This document shows positions 29,299 to 39,100 of a stretch of 64,000 nt of DNA, in pieces (positions within the stretch are counted from its first letter, which is position 1; every line of letters begins with the position of its first letter). The stretch lies in NCBI GenBank assembly GCA_017744735.1, contig JAGIAR010000007.1, forward strand, positions 248,001 through 312,000, read 5' to 3'. The notes below the pieces were generated by a model. The model ran no database searches and was not told where the DNA came from. It saw only the letters and a program-made list of their open reading frames with translations. Position numbers and translations under genes: made by a program. The stretch comes from Novosphingobium sp. (lineage in GTDB: Bacteria > Pseudomonadota > Alphaproteobacteria > Sphingomonadales > Sphingomonadaceae).

Positions 29299-31017
29299 AT
29301 GGCATCTTCGCCTAATCCCCAAAGCAATCCGACGCGCTCGGATTTCGAAGCGCTCCTCAACCAGACTTTCGGCGATGCGGCCGACGGCGGCTTCGAAGGC
29401 CGCGTCGTCAAGGGCACCGTCACCGCGATCGAAGGCGACAAGGCCGTGATCGACGTCGGCCTCAAGAGCGAAGGCCGCATCCGCCTCAGCGAATTCGCCG
29501 GCCAGACCCTCTCGGTGGGTGACGAAGTCGAAGTCTTCGTCGACCGGATCGAGAACTCCGAAGGCGAAGCGATGCTCAGCCGCGACCGCGCCCGCCGCGA
29601 AGCCGCCTGGGACAAGCTCGAAAGCGAATTCGGCGAAGGCAAGCGCGTCGAAGGCCGCATCTTCGGCCGCGTGAAGGGCGGCTTCACCGTCGATCTCGAC
29701 GGCGCCGTCGCCTTCCTCCCCGGCAGCCAGGTCGATATCCGCCCGGTCCGCGACGTGACCCCGCTGATGGACATCCCGCAGCCGTTCCAGATCCTCAAGA
29801 TGGACCGCCGCCGCGGCAACATCGTCGTCTCGCGCCGCGCGGTCCTCGAAGAGACCCGCGCCGAACAGCGCAGCGAGCTGATCGACAAGCTGGCCGAGGG
29901 CCAGGTGATCGACGGCGTGGTCAAGAACATCACCGACTACGGCGCCTTCGTCGACCTCGGCGGGATCGACGGCCTGCTGCACGTCACCGACATGAGCTAC
30001 AAGCGCGTCAACCACCCGAGCGAAGTCATCAATATCGGCGACGTGGTGAAGGTGCAGATCGTCCGCATCAACCAGGACACCCAGCGCATCAGCCTGGGCA
30101 TGAAGCAGCTCGAGAGCGATCCGTGGGACGGCGTCGAAGCCAAGTATCCGGTCGGCGCCAAGCTGCACGGCGTGGTCACCAACATCACCGAATACGGCGC
30201 CTTCGTGGAACTGGAGCCGGGCATCGAAGGCCTGGTCCACGTCTCCGAGATGAGCTGGACCAAGAAGAACGTCCATCCGGGCAAGATCGTCTCGACCTCG
30301 CAGGAAGTCGACGTGATCGTGCTCGAGGTCGACGCCGACAAGCGTCGCATCTCGCTCGGCCTCAAGCAGGCCCAGCAGAACCCGTGGGAAGCCTTCGCCG
30401 AGAAGCACCCGGTCGGCAGCCAGGTCGAGGGCGAAGTCAAGAACGCCACCGAATTCGGCCTGTTCATCGGCCTCGACGGCGATGTGGACGGCATGGTCCA
30501 CATGTCGGACATCGCCTGGGGCATCTCGGGCGAGGACGCGCTGGCGCTTCACCGCAAGGGTGAGATCGTCAAGGCGGTGGTGCTCGACGTCGACACCGAC
30601 AAGGAGCGCATCAGCCTCGGCATGAAGCAGCTCGAGAAGGGCGCTCCGGCGGCCGGCGGCGCGGCTTCGGCCGGCGGTGCGGGCGGCCTGAAGCGTGGCG
30701 ACGTGGTCACCGTGACCGTGCTCGAAGTGCGCGACGGCGGGCTCGAAGTGCAGGCCGGCGACGACGGCGCGACCGGCTTCATCAAGCGCAGCGACCTCGG
30801 CCGCGACCGCGACGAGCAGCGTCCGGACCGCTTCCAGGCGGGCCAGAAGCTCGACGCGATGGTCACCGGCTTCGACCGCTCGAAGAAGCCCAACTTCTCG
30901 GTCAAGGCGCACCAGCTCGCCGAAGAGAAGCAGGCCGTCGAGCAGTACGGTTCGTCGGACTCGGGTGCCTCGCTCGGCGACATCCTCGGCGAAGCGCTCA
31001 AGAAGGGCGCCGAGTAA
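29299..31017 (+). CDS. rpsA: 30S ribosomal protein S1
   Basis: 572 aa from ATG 29299, with AGGATC about 8 bases upstream. Contains six S1 RNA-binding repeats, the first two degenerate. Repeats 3-6 are clear, with ITDYGAFVDLGGIDGLLHVTD, ITEYGAFVELEPGIEGLVH, ATEFGLFIGLDGDVDGMVH and a more variable last one. S1 brings mRNA with weak or absent Shine-Dalgarno sites to the 30S subunit. The 211-base leader has no other gene; S1 autoregulates through its leader in E. coli. A strong terminator follows. Confidence 0.97.
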   Translation: MASSPNPQSNPTRSDFEALLNQTFGDAADGGFEGRVVKGTVTAIEGDKAVIDVGLKSEGRIRLSEFAGQTLSVGDEVEVFVDRIENSEGEAMLSRDRARREAAWDKLESEFGEGKRVEGRIFGRVKGGFTVDLDGAVAFLPGSQVDIRPVRDVTPLMDIPQPFQILKMDRRRGNIVVSRRAVLEETRAEQRSELIDKLAEGQVIDGVVKNITDYGAFVDLGGIDGLLHVTDMSYKRVNHPSEVINIGDVVKVQIVRINQDTQRISLGMKQLESDPWDGVEAKYPVGAKLHGVVTNITEYGAFVELEPGIEGLVHVSEMSWTKKNVHPGKIVSTSQEVDVIVLEVDADKRRISLGLKQAQQNPWEAFAEKHPVGSQVEGEVKNATEFGLFIGLDGDVDGMVHMSDIAWGISGEDALALHRKGEIVKAVVLDVDTDKERISLGMKQLEKGAPAAGGAASAGGAGGLKRGDVVTVTVLEVRDGGLEVQAGDDGATGFIKRSDLGRDRDEQRPDRFQAGQKLDAMVTGFDRSKKPNFSVKAHQLAEEKQAVEQYGSSDSGASLGDILGEALKKGAE

Positions 31018-31046
31018 GCCCCTCCTCGCTTTACCGCGAAACTGAA

Positions 31047-31085
31047 AAAGGCCCGTCGCTCACATCGAGCGGCGGGCCTTTTCTG
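31047..31085 (+). terminator. Rho-independent terminator after rpsA
   Basis: AAAAAGGCCCGTCGCTC and GAGCGGCGGGCCTTTTCT form a long stem with a 5-base loop (one mismatch) ending in a T-run, about 30 bases after the rpsA stop. Confidence 0.88.
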
Positions 31086-31114
31086 TTGGCGCGCGGAGGC
31101 GTAGGATCAGCGCC

Positions 31115-31873
31115 ATGCTAGAGATCCACCAGTTCCCCTGCCTCAGCGACAATTACGGCTTCCTGCTGCACGATCCCGAGAGCGGCGAGACCGTCTGCAT
31201 CGATACGCCCGATGCCGAGACCTACCTGCGCGAGGCGAAGGCCAAGGGCTGGCGGATCACCCAGATCTGGAACACCCACTGGCATCCCGACCATGCGGGC
31301 GGCAACGCGGCGATCAAGCTCGCGACCGGCTGCTGCGTGGTCGCGCCGCTGGTCGATGCGCCGAAGATCGCCGCGATCGACCGCACGGTCGGCCAGGGGG
31401 ACAGGGTCTCGCTGGGACGCTACGCCGCGCAGGTGATCGACGTCGGCGGCCACACCATGGGCCATGTCGCCTATCATCTGCCCGAGGCGGGAATTGCCTT
31501 CGTCGGCGATTCGGTGTTCGCGCTCGGCTGCGGGCGGATGTTCGAAGGCACCCCGCCCCAGTTCTGGGAAAGCCTGTCGCGGATCAAGGCCTTGCCGCCC
31601 GAAACGCAGCTCTACTGCGCGCACGAATACACCGCGTCGAACGCGAAATTCGCGCTCCACGCCGATCCGGACAACGCGGTGCTGGCGGAGTATGCGCGGG
31701 AGATCGAGGACAAGCGCTCACGCAACGAATGGACGGTGCCGACGGTGCTGGAACGCGAGCTGGCGACCAACCCGTTCCTGCGCGCAGACAGCGCAGCGAT
31801 GCGCGAACGCTGGGGCGGCAACGAGCCGAGCGAAACCTTCGCCGCGCTCAGGGCGGCGAAGGACAGTTTCTGA
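31115..31873 (+). CDS. gloB: Hydroxyacylglutathione hydrolase (glyoxalase II)
   Basis: 252 aa. Hydrolyses S-lactoylglutathione to lactate and glutathione, the second step of methylglyoxal detoxification. The metallo-beta-lactamase signature T-H55-W-H57-P-D59-H60 binds the two metals. Further ligands are His in DVGGHTMGH, Asp in FVGDSVFALGCGR and His in YCAHEYT. The C-terminal substrate domain (NEWTVPTVLERELATNPFLR) is typical. No gloA is in the window. Confidence 0.95.
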   Translation: MLEIHQFPCLSDNYGFLLHDPESGETVCIDTPDAETYLREAKAKGWRITQIWNTHWHPDHAGGNAAIKLATGCCVVAPLVDAPKIAAIDRTVGQGDRVSLGRYAAQVIDVGGHTMGHVAYHLPEAGIAFVGDSVFALGCGRMFEGTPPQFWESLSRIKALPPETQLYCAHEYTASNAKFALHADPDNAVLAEYAREIEDKRSRNEWTVPTVLERELATNPFLRADSAAMRERWGGNEPSETFAALRAAKDSF

Positions 31874-31878
31874 TCGCC

Positions 31879-31971
31879 TCCCCTCCCTTCGGGGAGGGGA
31901 TCGAGGGGAGGGCCTGGCAACTTCGCGCGAGGCTGCGACGCCCCCTCCCGACCTCCCCCTGAAGGGGGAGG
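31879..31971. repeat. Paired GC-rich palindromes in the gap after gloB
   Basis: Two hairpins lie 51 bases apart. TCCCCTCCC-ttcg-GGGGAGGGGA (31879-31900) has a 9-base stem and a UUCG-type loop. CCTCCCCC-tgaa-GGGGGAGG (31952-31971) has an 8-base stem. They share the CCCTCCC/GGGAGGG theme and look like a dispersed intergenic palindromic element of the REP kind, perhaps also ending gloB transcription. Copy number cannot be judged from this window, where it is unique. Confidence 0.5.
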
Positions 31972-31981
31972 AGAATCCGGC

Positions 31982-32596
31982 TCAATAGCCGACCGTGAAC
32001 CGGGCGCGGCTGTAGTTGTGGTTCTCCAGCTCGTCGACCATCGCGATCGCATAGTCGGCGTAGCTGATCTTGCTTTCGCCCTTGTCGTCCACGACCAGAT
32101 TGTCGCCCGCGATGCGGAAGCTGCCCGGGCCCTGGCGCGGGCCTTCGAAGATGATCATCGCCGGAGAGAAGAAGGTCCAGTCGACGTCCTTTTCCTCGCG
32201 CAGCGCGTCGAGGAAGTGGATCCCGCCGATCACGAAGGGCTTGATGTTCTCGGGGAAGGTCGGGCTGTCGTAGAGCCGCACGCCGTCGGGGCCGAGCAGG
32301 CTGGCCGCGCCGCCCATCACCAGCAGGCGGCTGACGCCTGCGGCCTTGACCGCGCCGAGCAGCGTGTCGGCGGTGACGTCGAAATGCAGCGCGCTGATCA
32401 CCGCGTCGGCACCCGCGATCTGCCCTGCCAGCGCATCGGCGTCCGACGCGTCGCCCTGCACCGCGGTGATGCCCTCGCCCGCCGGAATCTTGTCCAGCGT
32501 CCGGCTGATCGCGGTGACCTTGTGGCCGCGCGAAGCCAGTTCCTTCGTGATCTCCGATCCGCCCTTCCCGCCGGCACCCAGAACCGCAACTTGCAT
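31982..32596 (-). CDS. NAD(P)-binding Rossmann-fold protein (NmrA/atypical SDR type)
   Basis: 204 aa from ATG 32596. The N-terminal dinucleotide motif is VAVLGAGGKGGSEI, in the atypical SDR style of YwnB- or BVR-B-like proteins, followed by GDASDADAL, LLVMGGAASL and DWTFFSPAMIIFEG. It lacks the classical Tyr-x3-Lys pair. It is likely a cytosolic NADPH-dependent reductase or redox sensor; the substrate is unknown. It is convergent with gloB across the palindromic repeat. Confidence 0.83.
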   Translation of the reverse strand: MQVAVLGAGGKGGSEITKELASRGHKVTAISRTLDKIPAGEGITAVQGDASDADALAGQIAGADAVISALHFDVTADTLLGAVKAAGVSRLLVMGGAASLLGPDGVRLYDSPTFPENIKPFVIGGIHFLDALREEKDVDWTFFSPAMIIFEGPRQGPGSFRIAGDNLVVDDKGESKISYADYAIAMVDELENHNYSRARFTVGY

Positions 32597-32667
32597 GTGT
32601 CGTCTCCCAAAAATGATGATCGGGAGCGTGTGTAGCGCCCCGGACGGCGGCGGCAAGCGCACAAACG

Positions 32668-32695
32668 AAAACCCCCGCCGGTTGGCGGGGGTTTT
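32668..32695 (-). terminator. Rho-independent terminator of the F0 ATP synthase operon
   Basis: AAAACCCCCGCC-ggtt-GGCGGGGGTTTT: a perfect 12-base stem with a 4-base loop, 24 bases beyond the atpF stop on the minus strand, ending in TTTT. Confidence 0.88.
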
Positions 32696-32719
32696 GCGTA
32701 GTCCGATGGGATGCGGGGA

Positions 32720-33316
32720 TCAGATCCCGGCGATCGCCTGGTCGACCAGCGCCTTGTCGGCCTTGGGGTCGTGGCCGGCGACGATCAGCCCGCGCGCGGC
32801 CTGCGCCGCGGCACCGGCCGCCCTGGCGCGGACATCCTCGATCGCGGCGCGCTCGGCGGCGGCGATCTTGTCCTCGGCCATGCGCTTGCGGCGCTCGATC
32901 ACCGCCGCGCTGTCGGCCTCGGCCTTGGCGACGATCGCCTCGGCCTCGGTCCTGGCATGCTCGATCATCGCCGCGGCATCCTTTTCGGCGCCGGCGATCT
33001 TGTCGGCATATTCCTTGCGCAGCGCCTCGGCGGCCGAGCGCAGTGCCTTCGCCTCGTCGAGCTGCTGGCGGATCTCCGCAATCTTGGCATCGAGCCCGCC
33101 GACCAGCATGCCGGGGACCTTCTTCCAGACGAGGATCAGCAGGAACGCCAGCATCGACAGGCCGACCCAGCCACCGGGGGCCAGGCCCAGCGCGCTCGGC
33201 TCCGCATGATGCCCCTCGCCGGGAACGCCCGGAACCTGGGTTTCCTTAACCAGATGTTCGCGCTGGTTCATTTCGAGCTCCGGGCCCGCGGGGCGATGAT
33301 GGTGGGTGTCAGCCAT
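32720..33316 (-). CDS. atpF: ATP synthase F0 subunit b
   Basis: 198 aa. A hydrophilic N-terminal arm with His (MADTHHHRPAG) is followed by one membrane helix (about 48-64, GGWVGLSMLAFLLILVW). The long charged coiled coil (ALRSAAEALRKEYADKIAGAEKDAA) forms the peripheral stalk with b'. Alphaproteobacteria, like photosynthetic bacteria, have two b-type genes. It overlaps the b' gene by 8 bases. Confidence 0.92.
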   Translation of the reverse strand: MADTHHHRPAGPELEMNQREHLVKETQVPGVPGEGHHAEPSALGLAPGGWVGLSMLAFLLILVWKKVPGMLVGGLDAKIAEIRQQLDEAKALRSAAEALRKEYADKIAGAEKDAAAMIEHARTEAEAIVAKAEADSAAVIERRKRMAEDKIAAAERAAIEDVRARAAGAAAQAARGLIVAGHDPKADKALVDQAIAGI

Positions 33317-33803
33317 GGGTCAGCGCGTCCTTCACCGCGGATTTGGCGGCCGCGGCGGTTACCTTCACACCGGCAAGCTTGAACGCGATGTCCTGCGCCG
33401 CCTCGCCGGCGACGCCTTCGATCTCGGCCAGCGCGGAATCCCGCGAGGCCGCGATCGCCGCGTCGGCTTCGTCCAGCCGCTTGTCGATCCGCTTCTGCGC
33501 GGCGGCGAACTTCTTCTCCGACGCGGCAGCCGCCTCGGCCTTGGCCTTGGCGATCAGCGCCTGCGCCTCGGCGCGATTGGCGTTCTCCCGTTCGCGCCAG
33601 GCCAGCTCTTCCTGGTCGGCCTGGCTCCGCGCCGCCTCGGCGGCGGCGAGGTCCCCGGCGATCTGCGCATCGCGCAGCTCGACCGTGCCCATCACCTTGG
33701 GCACCATTCCGCGCCCGATCACGAGAAATACGAACCCGAAGATAACCAGCAGCCAGAAGATCTGGCTGGAATAGGTTTCGGCGAGCTGGGCGATCTGAGG
33801 CAT
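33309..33803 (-). CDS. atpG: ATP synthase F0 subunit b'
   Basis: 164 aa. A short N-terminus (MPQIAQLAETYSSQ) leads into a membrane helix (about 15-31, IFWLLVIFGFVFLVIG), then RGMVPKVMGTVELRD and an Ala/Glu-rich coiled coil. This is the b' partner of the peripheral stalk. Symbols vary (atpF2, atpX, atpG). Between atpE and atpF in the operon, overlapping atpF by 8 bases. Confidence 0.92.
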   Translation of the reverse strand: MPQIAQLAETYSSQIFWLLVIFGFVFLVIGRGMVPKVMGTVELRDAQIAGDLAAAEAARSQADQEELAWRERENANRAEAQALIAKAKAEAAAASEKKFAAAQKRIDKRLDEADAAIAASRDSALAEIEGVAGEAAQDIAFKLAGVKVTAAAAKSAVKDALTHG

Positions 33804-33883
33804 CGGCTAAGGGTCCGGTGTATGCTCGAATATGCGCCCGGACCGGCGGGACGGGCCCGGCCGGTCCGGAAACGGGGCAATCG

Positions 33884-34111
33884 TCAGGCGACGAAGATCA
33901 GGATCATCGCGACGACGAAGGCGAGCAGGCCGAGAAGTTCCGCGGCCGCGAAGCCGATGAACAGGCGGCCCTGCTGGCCGTCGGCAGCGCCCGGATTGCG
34001 CAGCGCGCTTTCGAGGAACGAACCGAAGACGTTACCCACGCCGATTGCGGCGAGGCCCGCACCGATCGCCGCGAGGCCGGCGCCGATGAGCTTTGCAGCC
34101 TGAGGATCCAT
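33884..34111 (-). CDS. atpE: ATP synthase F0 subunit c
   Basis: 75 aa hairpin of two membrane helices. The first has Gly/Ala packing repeats (GAGLAAIGAGLAAIGVGN), followed by the polar loop (RNPGAADGQQG). The second helix carries the proton-binding Glu58 (FAAAELLGLLAF). The sodium-type ligand set is not evident, so proton-driven is likely. Between atpB and the b' gene. Confidence 0.96.
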   Translation of the reverse strand: MDPQAAKLIGAGLAAIGAGLAAIGVGNVFGSFLESALRNPGAADGQQGRLFIGFAAAELLGLLAFVVAMILIFVA

Positions 34112-34152
34112 GTCAAAACTCCTTTTAGAAATCCGTTGGTTGGTAGAGGGTC

Positions 34153-34950
34153 TTAGTGAAGGTTTTCAGCGTCGTTGATGTAGAGCGACGCGAGCAGTGC
34201 GAACACATAGGCCTGGATCGCCGCGACCAGGATCTCCAGCGCGCAGATCGCCACCATCAGCGCGAAGCTGAGCACCGCGACCACCGGGCCGATCCCGCTC
34301 GAAGCGGCGTGGATCCCGTCGATCACGAAGCTCGACAGCACTTCGAGCAGCACGTGGCCGGCCATCATCGCGACGAACAGTCGCAGGCCGAGGCTGAACG
34401 GGCGGACGAGGAAGCTGACCAGTTCGATGCAGAAGATCAGCGGAATCATCACCAGCGGCGTGCCGTGCGGCACGAACAGCGAGAAGAAATGCAGCTTGTG
34501 CTTCCAGAAGCCGACCACCAGCACGATCGCGAAGGACATGATCGCCAGCACGCCGGTAACGGTGAAGTGGCTGGTTGCGGTGAAGGCATGCACCCCGACC
34601 ATCCCCAGCGGCAGCGGGATCAGCCCGAGCAGGTTGGCGAACAGGATGAACATGAAGATCGAGAAGATATAGGGCACGTATTTGCGCCCGGCCGGGCCGA
34701 CGTTGGCGGCCAGCAGATTGTCGATGAAACCGGTGAAGGTCTCCACCGCCATCTGCCAGCGTCCGGGGACGAGCTGGCGCTTCATGCCCCCGGCAACGAA
34801 GATCCACAGCGCGACGGCGGCGATCGCCATCCACAGCGCGCTGTTGGTGAACGCAATGTTGTAGCCGGCGAGTTCCCAGTGCTTCGAGCCGAACAGCGGC
34901 TCGATCGCGAACTGGTGCATCGGGTCGACCTTGGCTTCCTGGCCTGCCAC
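34153..34950 (-). CDS. atpB: ATP synthase F0 subunit a
   Basis: 265 aa, polytopic. The N-terminus (DPMHQFAIEPLFG) is typical of alphaproteobacterial subunit a. The essential Arg lies in the block SLGLRLFVAMMAGH of the horizontal helix that faces the c-ring. The C-terminal helix contains EILVAAIQAYVFALLASLYI, with the conserved Gln. Second gene of the operon, 54 bases after atpI. Confidence 0.96.
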   Translation of the reverse strand: MAGQEAKVDPMHQFAIEPLFGSKHWELAGYNIAFTNSALWMAIAAVALWIFVAGGMKRQLVPGRWQMAVETFTGFIDNLLAANVGPAGRKYVPYIFSIFMFILFANLLGLIPLPLGMVGVHAFTATSHFTVTGVLAIMSFAIVLVVGFWKHKLHFFSLFVPHGTPLVMIPLIFCIELVSFLVRPFSLGLRLFVAMMAGHVLLEVLSSFVIDGIHAASSGIGPVVAVLSFALMVAICALEILVAAIQAYVFALLASLYINDAENLH

Positions 34951-35004
34951 TCTTGGGTCCCTACGCCAATGAACGTCAGCGCCCCTCTACTCCCCTCGAA
35001 AGGG

Positions 35005-35322
35005 TCAGTCGGGACGCTGGTTCGAAATCCGAATGATGTTCCTGAAGGAGACGATGATTCCGAGGAACATCATCACCAACAGACCCCAGGGCGAAGTGCC
35101 TGCAAACCGGTCGATCACCCAACCGATCAGCGCACCACCACCGATTCCCCCCAGCAATTCCGCCAGTACCCGGTTGCCTAGACGATAATTCGCGTCGGCA
35201 CCCTGTACCTGCGGCTGGTTGCGCTGCTCTTCCCGCTCGCGCGCGGCCCTGAGCCGCGCATCGAGCGCGTCGATCCGCGCATCCTCGCCAATGGGTTCCA
35301 GTGCGGGTTCTTCGTCGCTCAT
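35005..35322 (-). CDS. atpI: AtpI/AtpZ-family ATP synthase assembly protein
   Basis: 105 aa. A charged N-terminus (ARIDALDARLRAAREREEQ) is followed by two membrane helices, AELLGGIGGGALIGWVIDR and SPWGLLVMMFLGIIVSF. The order of this gene before atpB and the Gly-rich first helix match the AtpI/AtpZ group, which helps c-ring assembly or Mg2+ supply. First gene of the F0 operon. Confidence 0.88.
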   Translation of the reverse strand: MSDEEPALEPIGEDARIDALDARLRAAREREEQRNQPQVQGADANYRLGNRVLAELLGGIGGGALIGWVIDRFAGTSPWGLLVMMFLGIIVSFRNIIRISNQRPD

Positions 35323-35467
35323 GCCGATCTCCTAAAGCGGAAGAAGGGCACAGGCAATTCAGGTGCCCGCCGAGGGCGCCGCCCCCTTAGAAGGGGGGTC
35401 CGGGCAAGTCAACCGCCAGCGGCCGATCCGGCCCGAGGCCCGGCCGGCCGGCGAATTCCGCCGCGGC

Positions 35468-35860
35468 TCAGGGGCAGCGGCTGTCGCGCTGCGGCGGGGC
35501 GGAAGTGCGGGTCGCCCAGGCGCCGCCGGGGGCCTGGTACTTTTCCCCCACCGCGGTGTCGCGGATATTCTTGCAGCCCGAGCCGAAGGCGAAATCCTCC
35601 ACCGTCACGCCGGCGCCCGAGGCACCCTTGGTGTAGACCGCCTTGCGCTGGATGTTGAGGTCGTTGACCATCTTGGTCAGCGCGGGCGTGGCCGCGCCGA
35701 CGATCCCGAGATAGCCGTCCATCTTCTCGCCCACCTGGCCCGCGTCGCGCGCGGCCTGATAGGCCGGATCGCGCTGCGCGGCCGCCGGAGCGGCGACGAG
35801 GCCGAGCGCGGCGACCGCCGCGGCAACCTTGAGAACCCCATTCGACTTGAACCTGATCAT
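35468..35860 (-). CDS. ydbL: YdbL-family periplasmic protein (DUF1318)
   Basis: 130 aa. I prefer ATG 35860, which has GAAGG upstream, over GTG 35869. Signal peptide MIRFKSNGVLKVAAAVAALG, cut after AAA. The body (AYQAARDAGQVGEKMDGYLG, then KMVNDLNIQRKAVYTKGA) matches YdbL. E. coli ydbH-ynbE-ydbL form one operon in outer-membrane lipid homeostasis; YdbL modulates YdbH-YnbE. The C-terminal 30 residues are extra and carry two Cys. Last gene of the trio. Confidence 0.85.
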   Translation of the reverse strand: MIRFKSNGVLKVAAAVAALGLVAAPAAAQRDPAYQAARDAGQVGEKMDGYLGIVGAATPALTKMVNDLNIQRKAVYTKGASGAGVTVEDFAFGSGCKNIRDTAVGEKYQAPGGAWATRTSAPPQRDSRCP

Positions 35861-35871
35861 CGCATCCACCT

Positions 35872-36129
35872 TCAGAAAATGCCCGAATTCTGTTCGATCG
35901 TGTTCTCCACATCCTGCTGGATCTTGTAGAGAACCTCCTGCTTGATGTTGATGTTGAGCTCGATCACGATCGGCTTGTCGGGCGCATTCACCGAAATGCA
36001 GCCCGGCAGCACGGCCAGCATCGGCACCGCCACCACCATCCTTATGGCCCCCGTGAAGCTGCGAGATTTCGTCTCCATCGGCGCTCTATGCGCCGTAGCC
36101 CCACGGGAGGTCAATTTCACGGCATTCAT
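35872..36129 (-). CDS. ynbE: YnbE-family outer-membrane lipoprotein
   Basis: 85 aa if started at ATG 36129, whose ATGA overlaps the ydbH stop. A start at ATG 36078 (68 aa) would give a more usual lipoprotein signal. The lipobox is VLPGC, lipidated on the Cys at residue 44. The C-terminal part (IELNINIKQEVLYKIQQDVENTI) is the conserved YnbE strand and helix. In E. coli YnbE multimers stack on YdbH to form a bridge between membranes. Confidence 0.85.
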   Translation of the reverse strand: MNAVKLTSRGATAHRAPMETKSRSFTGAIRMVVAVPMLAVLPGCISVNAPDKPIVIELNINIKQEVLYKIQQDVENTIEQNSGIF

Positions 36130-39100
36130 GGCATGGGCTCACTTTCTGGGCGCTGAATGGTGTCGTCAGCTTGCGGAAGGTCTTCGGGCTTGACCGCGGG
36201 GAGCGGCGGCGGCGCGGGATTCTGGACGATCCTGCCGTTGGCGTCGATCAGGCCGAGCGCCTTGGGATCGCGGACATAGGCCGGGTCGTACATCGACTTG
36301 AGGTTGCCGATCAGCTGGTAGAACGGCGCCCGGATGTTCACGTTGAAGCGGATCGGCAGCTTGGCGATCTGCCGGGTGAGGATGTTCTTGCTGGTCCCGG
36401 CCCCCTGACGGATCCCGTCGAAGCGGACGTGGGTGACGATCTCGCCGCTGAGCGAGCCGCCGAGCGAGATCTCCATCGCGCGGTAGTCGAGCGACTTGAG
36501 CATGGCGAAGGCGTAATTCGCCATCGGGCTCATGTCCTCGTAGGTCAGCGCGCCGACATAGGCGATGTTGCCCCCCGGCGGCCGCGCGGTGAGCGTGCCG
36601 TTGTCGATCCGCCCGCCGTTCTGGTCGAACACCAGCGGCACGGTGCCGTCGAAGATCCCGGTGGCGGAGAGATTGGCCAGCCCCATGCGGGCGATGAACT
36701 GCGCCGCGTCCACCCCGGTCAGCCTGATCGTGAAGCGGCGCTCTTCGGGCGCGGTCAGCACGGTGGCGGTCGGCTGCAGCTCGAGCGTGCCGCCGACGAA
36801 GGGCCAGCTTCCGCCCAGCACGACCATGCGGTAGCCGGGCTCGATCTGATAGCGCAATGCGCCGCTGTCGACCGCGATGCCGGGGTTGAAGCTCTGGATC
36901 GTGATCCGCTGGTCGGGCGCCGTGACCAGGCCGAGCAGGTCGGTGAAACGGATCGTGCCCGCAACGCCCTCGACCGGGCCGAAGGCGGCGGCGAAATCGA
37001 GCTTGTCGGTGGTGAAGCTGCCATGGCTGGTGACGCCCTGCGCGTTCCAGTCGATCCGCCCGGTGCCCGTGACGGTGCCCTTGACGTCGGCCACCACGCC
37101 CAGCGCGAGGCCGGTGAGCATGTTGGGCTGCAGGGTTCCGTCGAACAATATGCCGGGCACCGCCAGATCCGCATGGCCGGTGCCGCTGCCCAGATCGTGA
37201 GCGATGTCGGCGGTGGTGACCAGCCGGTCGCTCTTGGGATTGCGCAGGTCGGCATGGGCGACGATCCGGTTGTCGGCCAGCGTCAGCGTGGCGTCGCGCG
37301 CGGCCAGGGGCTCGAACCGGCCGGGCCTGGTGCGGTCCTGCAGGGTGAAAGCCCCGCCGGTCAGCTCCAGCCGGCCATCGGCGAAGCGCCAGTTGCCCTG
37401 CGCCCCGAGCACGTCGAGCGGGACCGCATAGAGCAGCACGTCGGTGCCGGAGAAATGGCCGGCGATCTGGCTAGCGATCTTCGCGTCGATCGCAGCGATG
37501 CGGAACTGGCTCGGCGCATCGGTGGCACCGAGGCCGACCTCGATGTTCCTGGCGACCAGATTGCCCGGCCAGGCCAGCCCGACCGGGCCGGTGGCGAGCC
37601 GCAGCGGGGTCTCGCCCAGGTGCCCGCTCAGCTCCAGCGAAGGCGCGCCCGCGGCGATTCGCGTGCCGCCGGCGTCGCTGCGCAGGATCGCGCCGCCGGT
37701 GGGCGGGCACAGGGTCAGGCTGCGCCGGTCGAGCGCGAGGCTGGACAGCGTCAGCCGGTCGAAGGCCACCGCGGTGCAGCGGTTCCACAGCGCCAGCCCC
37801 GCGGCGGAACTCCAGCTGCCCTGGATCGGCAGCGTGAGCCCGCGCGCCTCGCCCCCGGGAATCGCACCGCTCGCCCGCACGCGGCCCGCGAAGCCGAGCT
37901 TGCCGCCGGTCCCTTGCGCAACCACCAGTTCGGGCAATTCGAGCGTGCCCCTGCCCGCGCGATATTCCGCCATCCGCATCCGCAGCAGCAGCTCGCCCTT
38001 GGCGCCGCGCTCCATCCGCCCTGCGATTCGCGGCAGGCCGGTGCCGCCGGTCGAGAAATTGCCCGCGAAGCGCGGCGGCGCGGCGCCCGCTTCGGAGAGC
38101 TGGAGGTTCGACACCGCCAGCAGCGTGTCGCCGCCCGATCCGCGCAGCCGGCCCTCGGGCATCACCAGGCTCATCGTCTTGCCGGTGCGGCGCAGGGTCA
38201 GGTTCGCGGAGAGTGCGCTGCCCCGCCCTTCGCGCGCCAGCGCCGTGCGGATCTGCGCGAGCATCGGCCCCAGCAGCGTGCCCGAGGCGGCGCGGGCATA
38301 GCCGCCGAGCGCCCGGTCCAGCCCGGGGCCGGGCCGGATGCCGGCTCCGGCGACATCGGCCTGCACTTCCAGCCCCTGGCGCATCCGCGCCGAGCCCTTG
38401 AGGCCGAGCCGCGCGAGCGCCAGCTGCGGGGTGGCGATGCGCTCGAGCGCGAGATCGTATTGCGCGGTCAGCGCGCCCTTGCGCCAGGCGACCCGCCCGG
38501 TTCCGCCGAAGCCGGCCGCGCGGTTCCCGCCCCAGGCCAGCGCGTCGCCGGTCAGTCCGCCCGAGCCTTCGAAGCCGCGGAAATCGCGGTCGAGCGTCGC
38601 GTCGAGCTGGAGCCCGGCGCCCTGCAGCGCCGGTCCGCCGTCGCAGGCCAGCGCCCCGAGCCGCAACGGACCGGTGAAGCCGGGCTGGACGTTGTCCACC
38701 CCGATCGCGCCATAGAGCGTCGCCCGCTGCGCGCGGCATGTGCCGTAGGCGAGCTGCGGCGCATTCGCCGCGACGATGCCCTTGAAGCCGCTGCGCAGAT
38801 TGCCCGCGCCCTGCAGCTTGATCCCGACCGGGCCGTAGTCGCTCTCGATCAGCGCGCGCGCATCCTCCACCCCGGCATCCATGTCGGGCAGGCGGAACGG
38901 CTCTTTCGAGGTGCCGCCGAACAGCAGCTTGTCGAGCGCGCCGAAGCTGAGCTTGCCGTTGCGGTAGGAACCGTAGAGCCGCGGCCGGACCGCGCGGATC
39001 GCCGAGATGCCGACCAGCGGCCAGCGCGGCTCGATCTCCACCTCGAGCCGCTCGATCGTGAGGTCCGGCCGGGCGGGATCGCCGATCACGATATGGCTGA

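Noticed and set aside
31873..31981. Possible small CRISPR-like array because of repeated CCCTCCC/GGGAGGG units
   Set aside because: Only two unequal palindromes with no regular spacers and no cas genes; better explained as intergenic hairpins.
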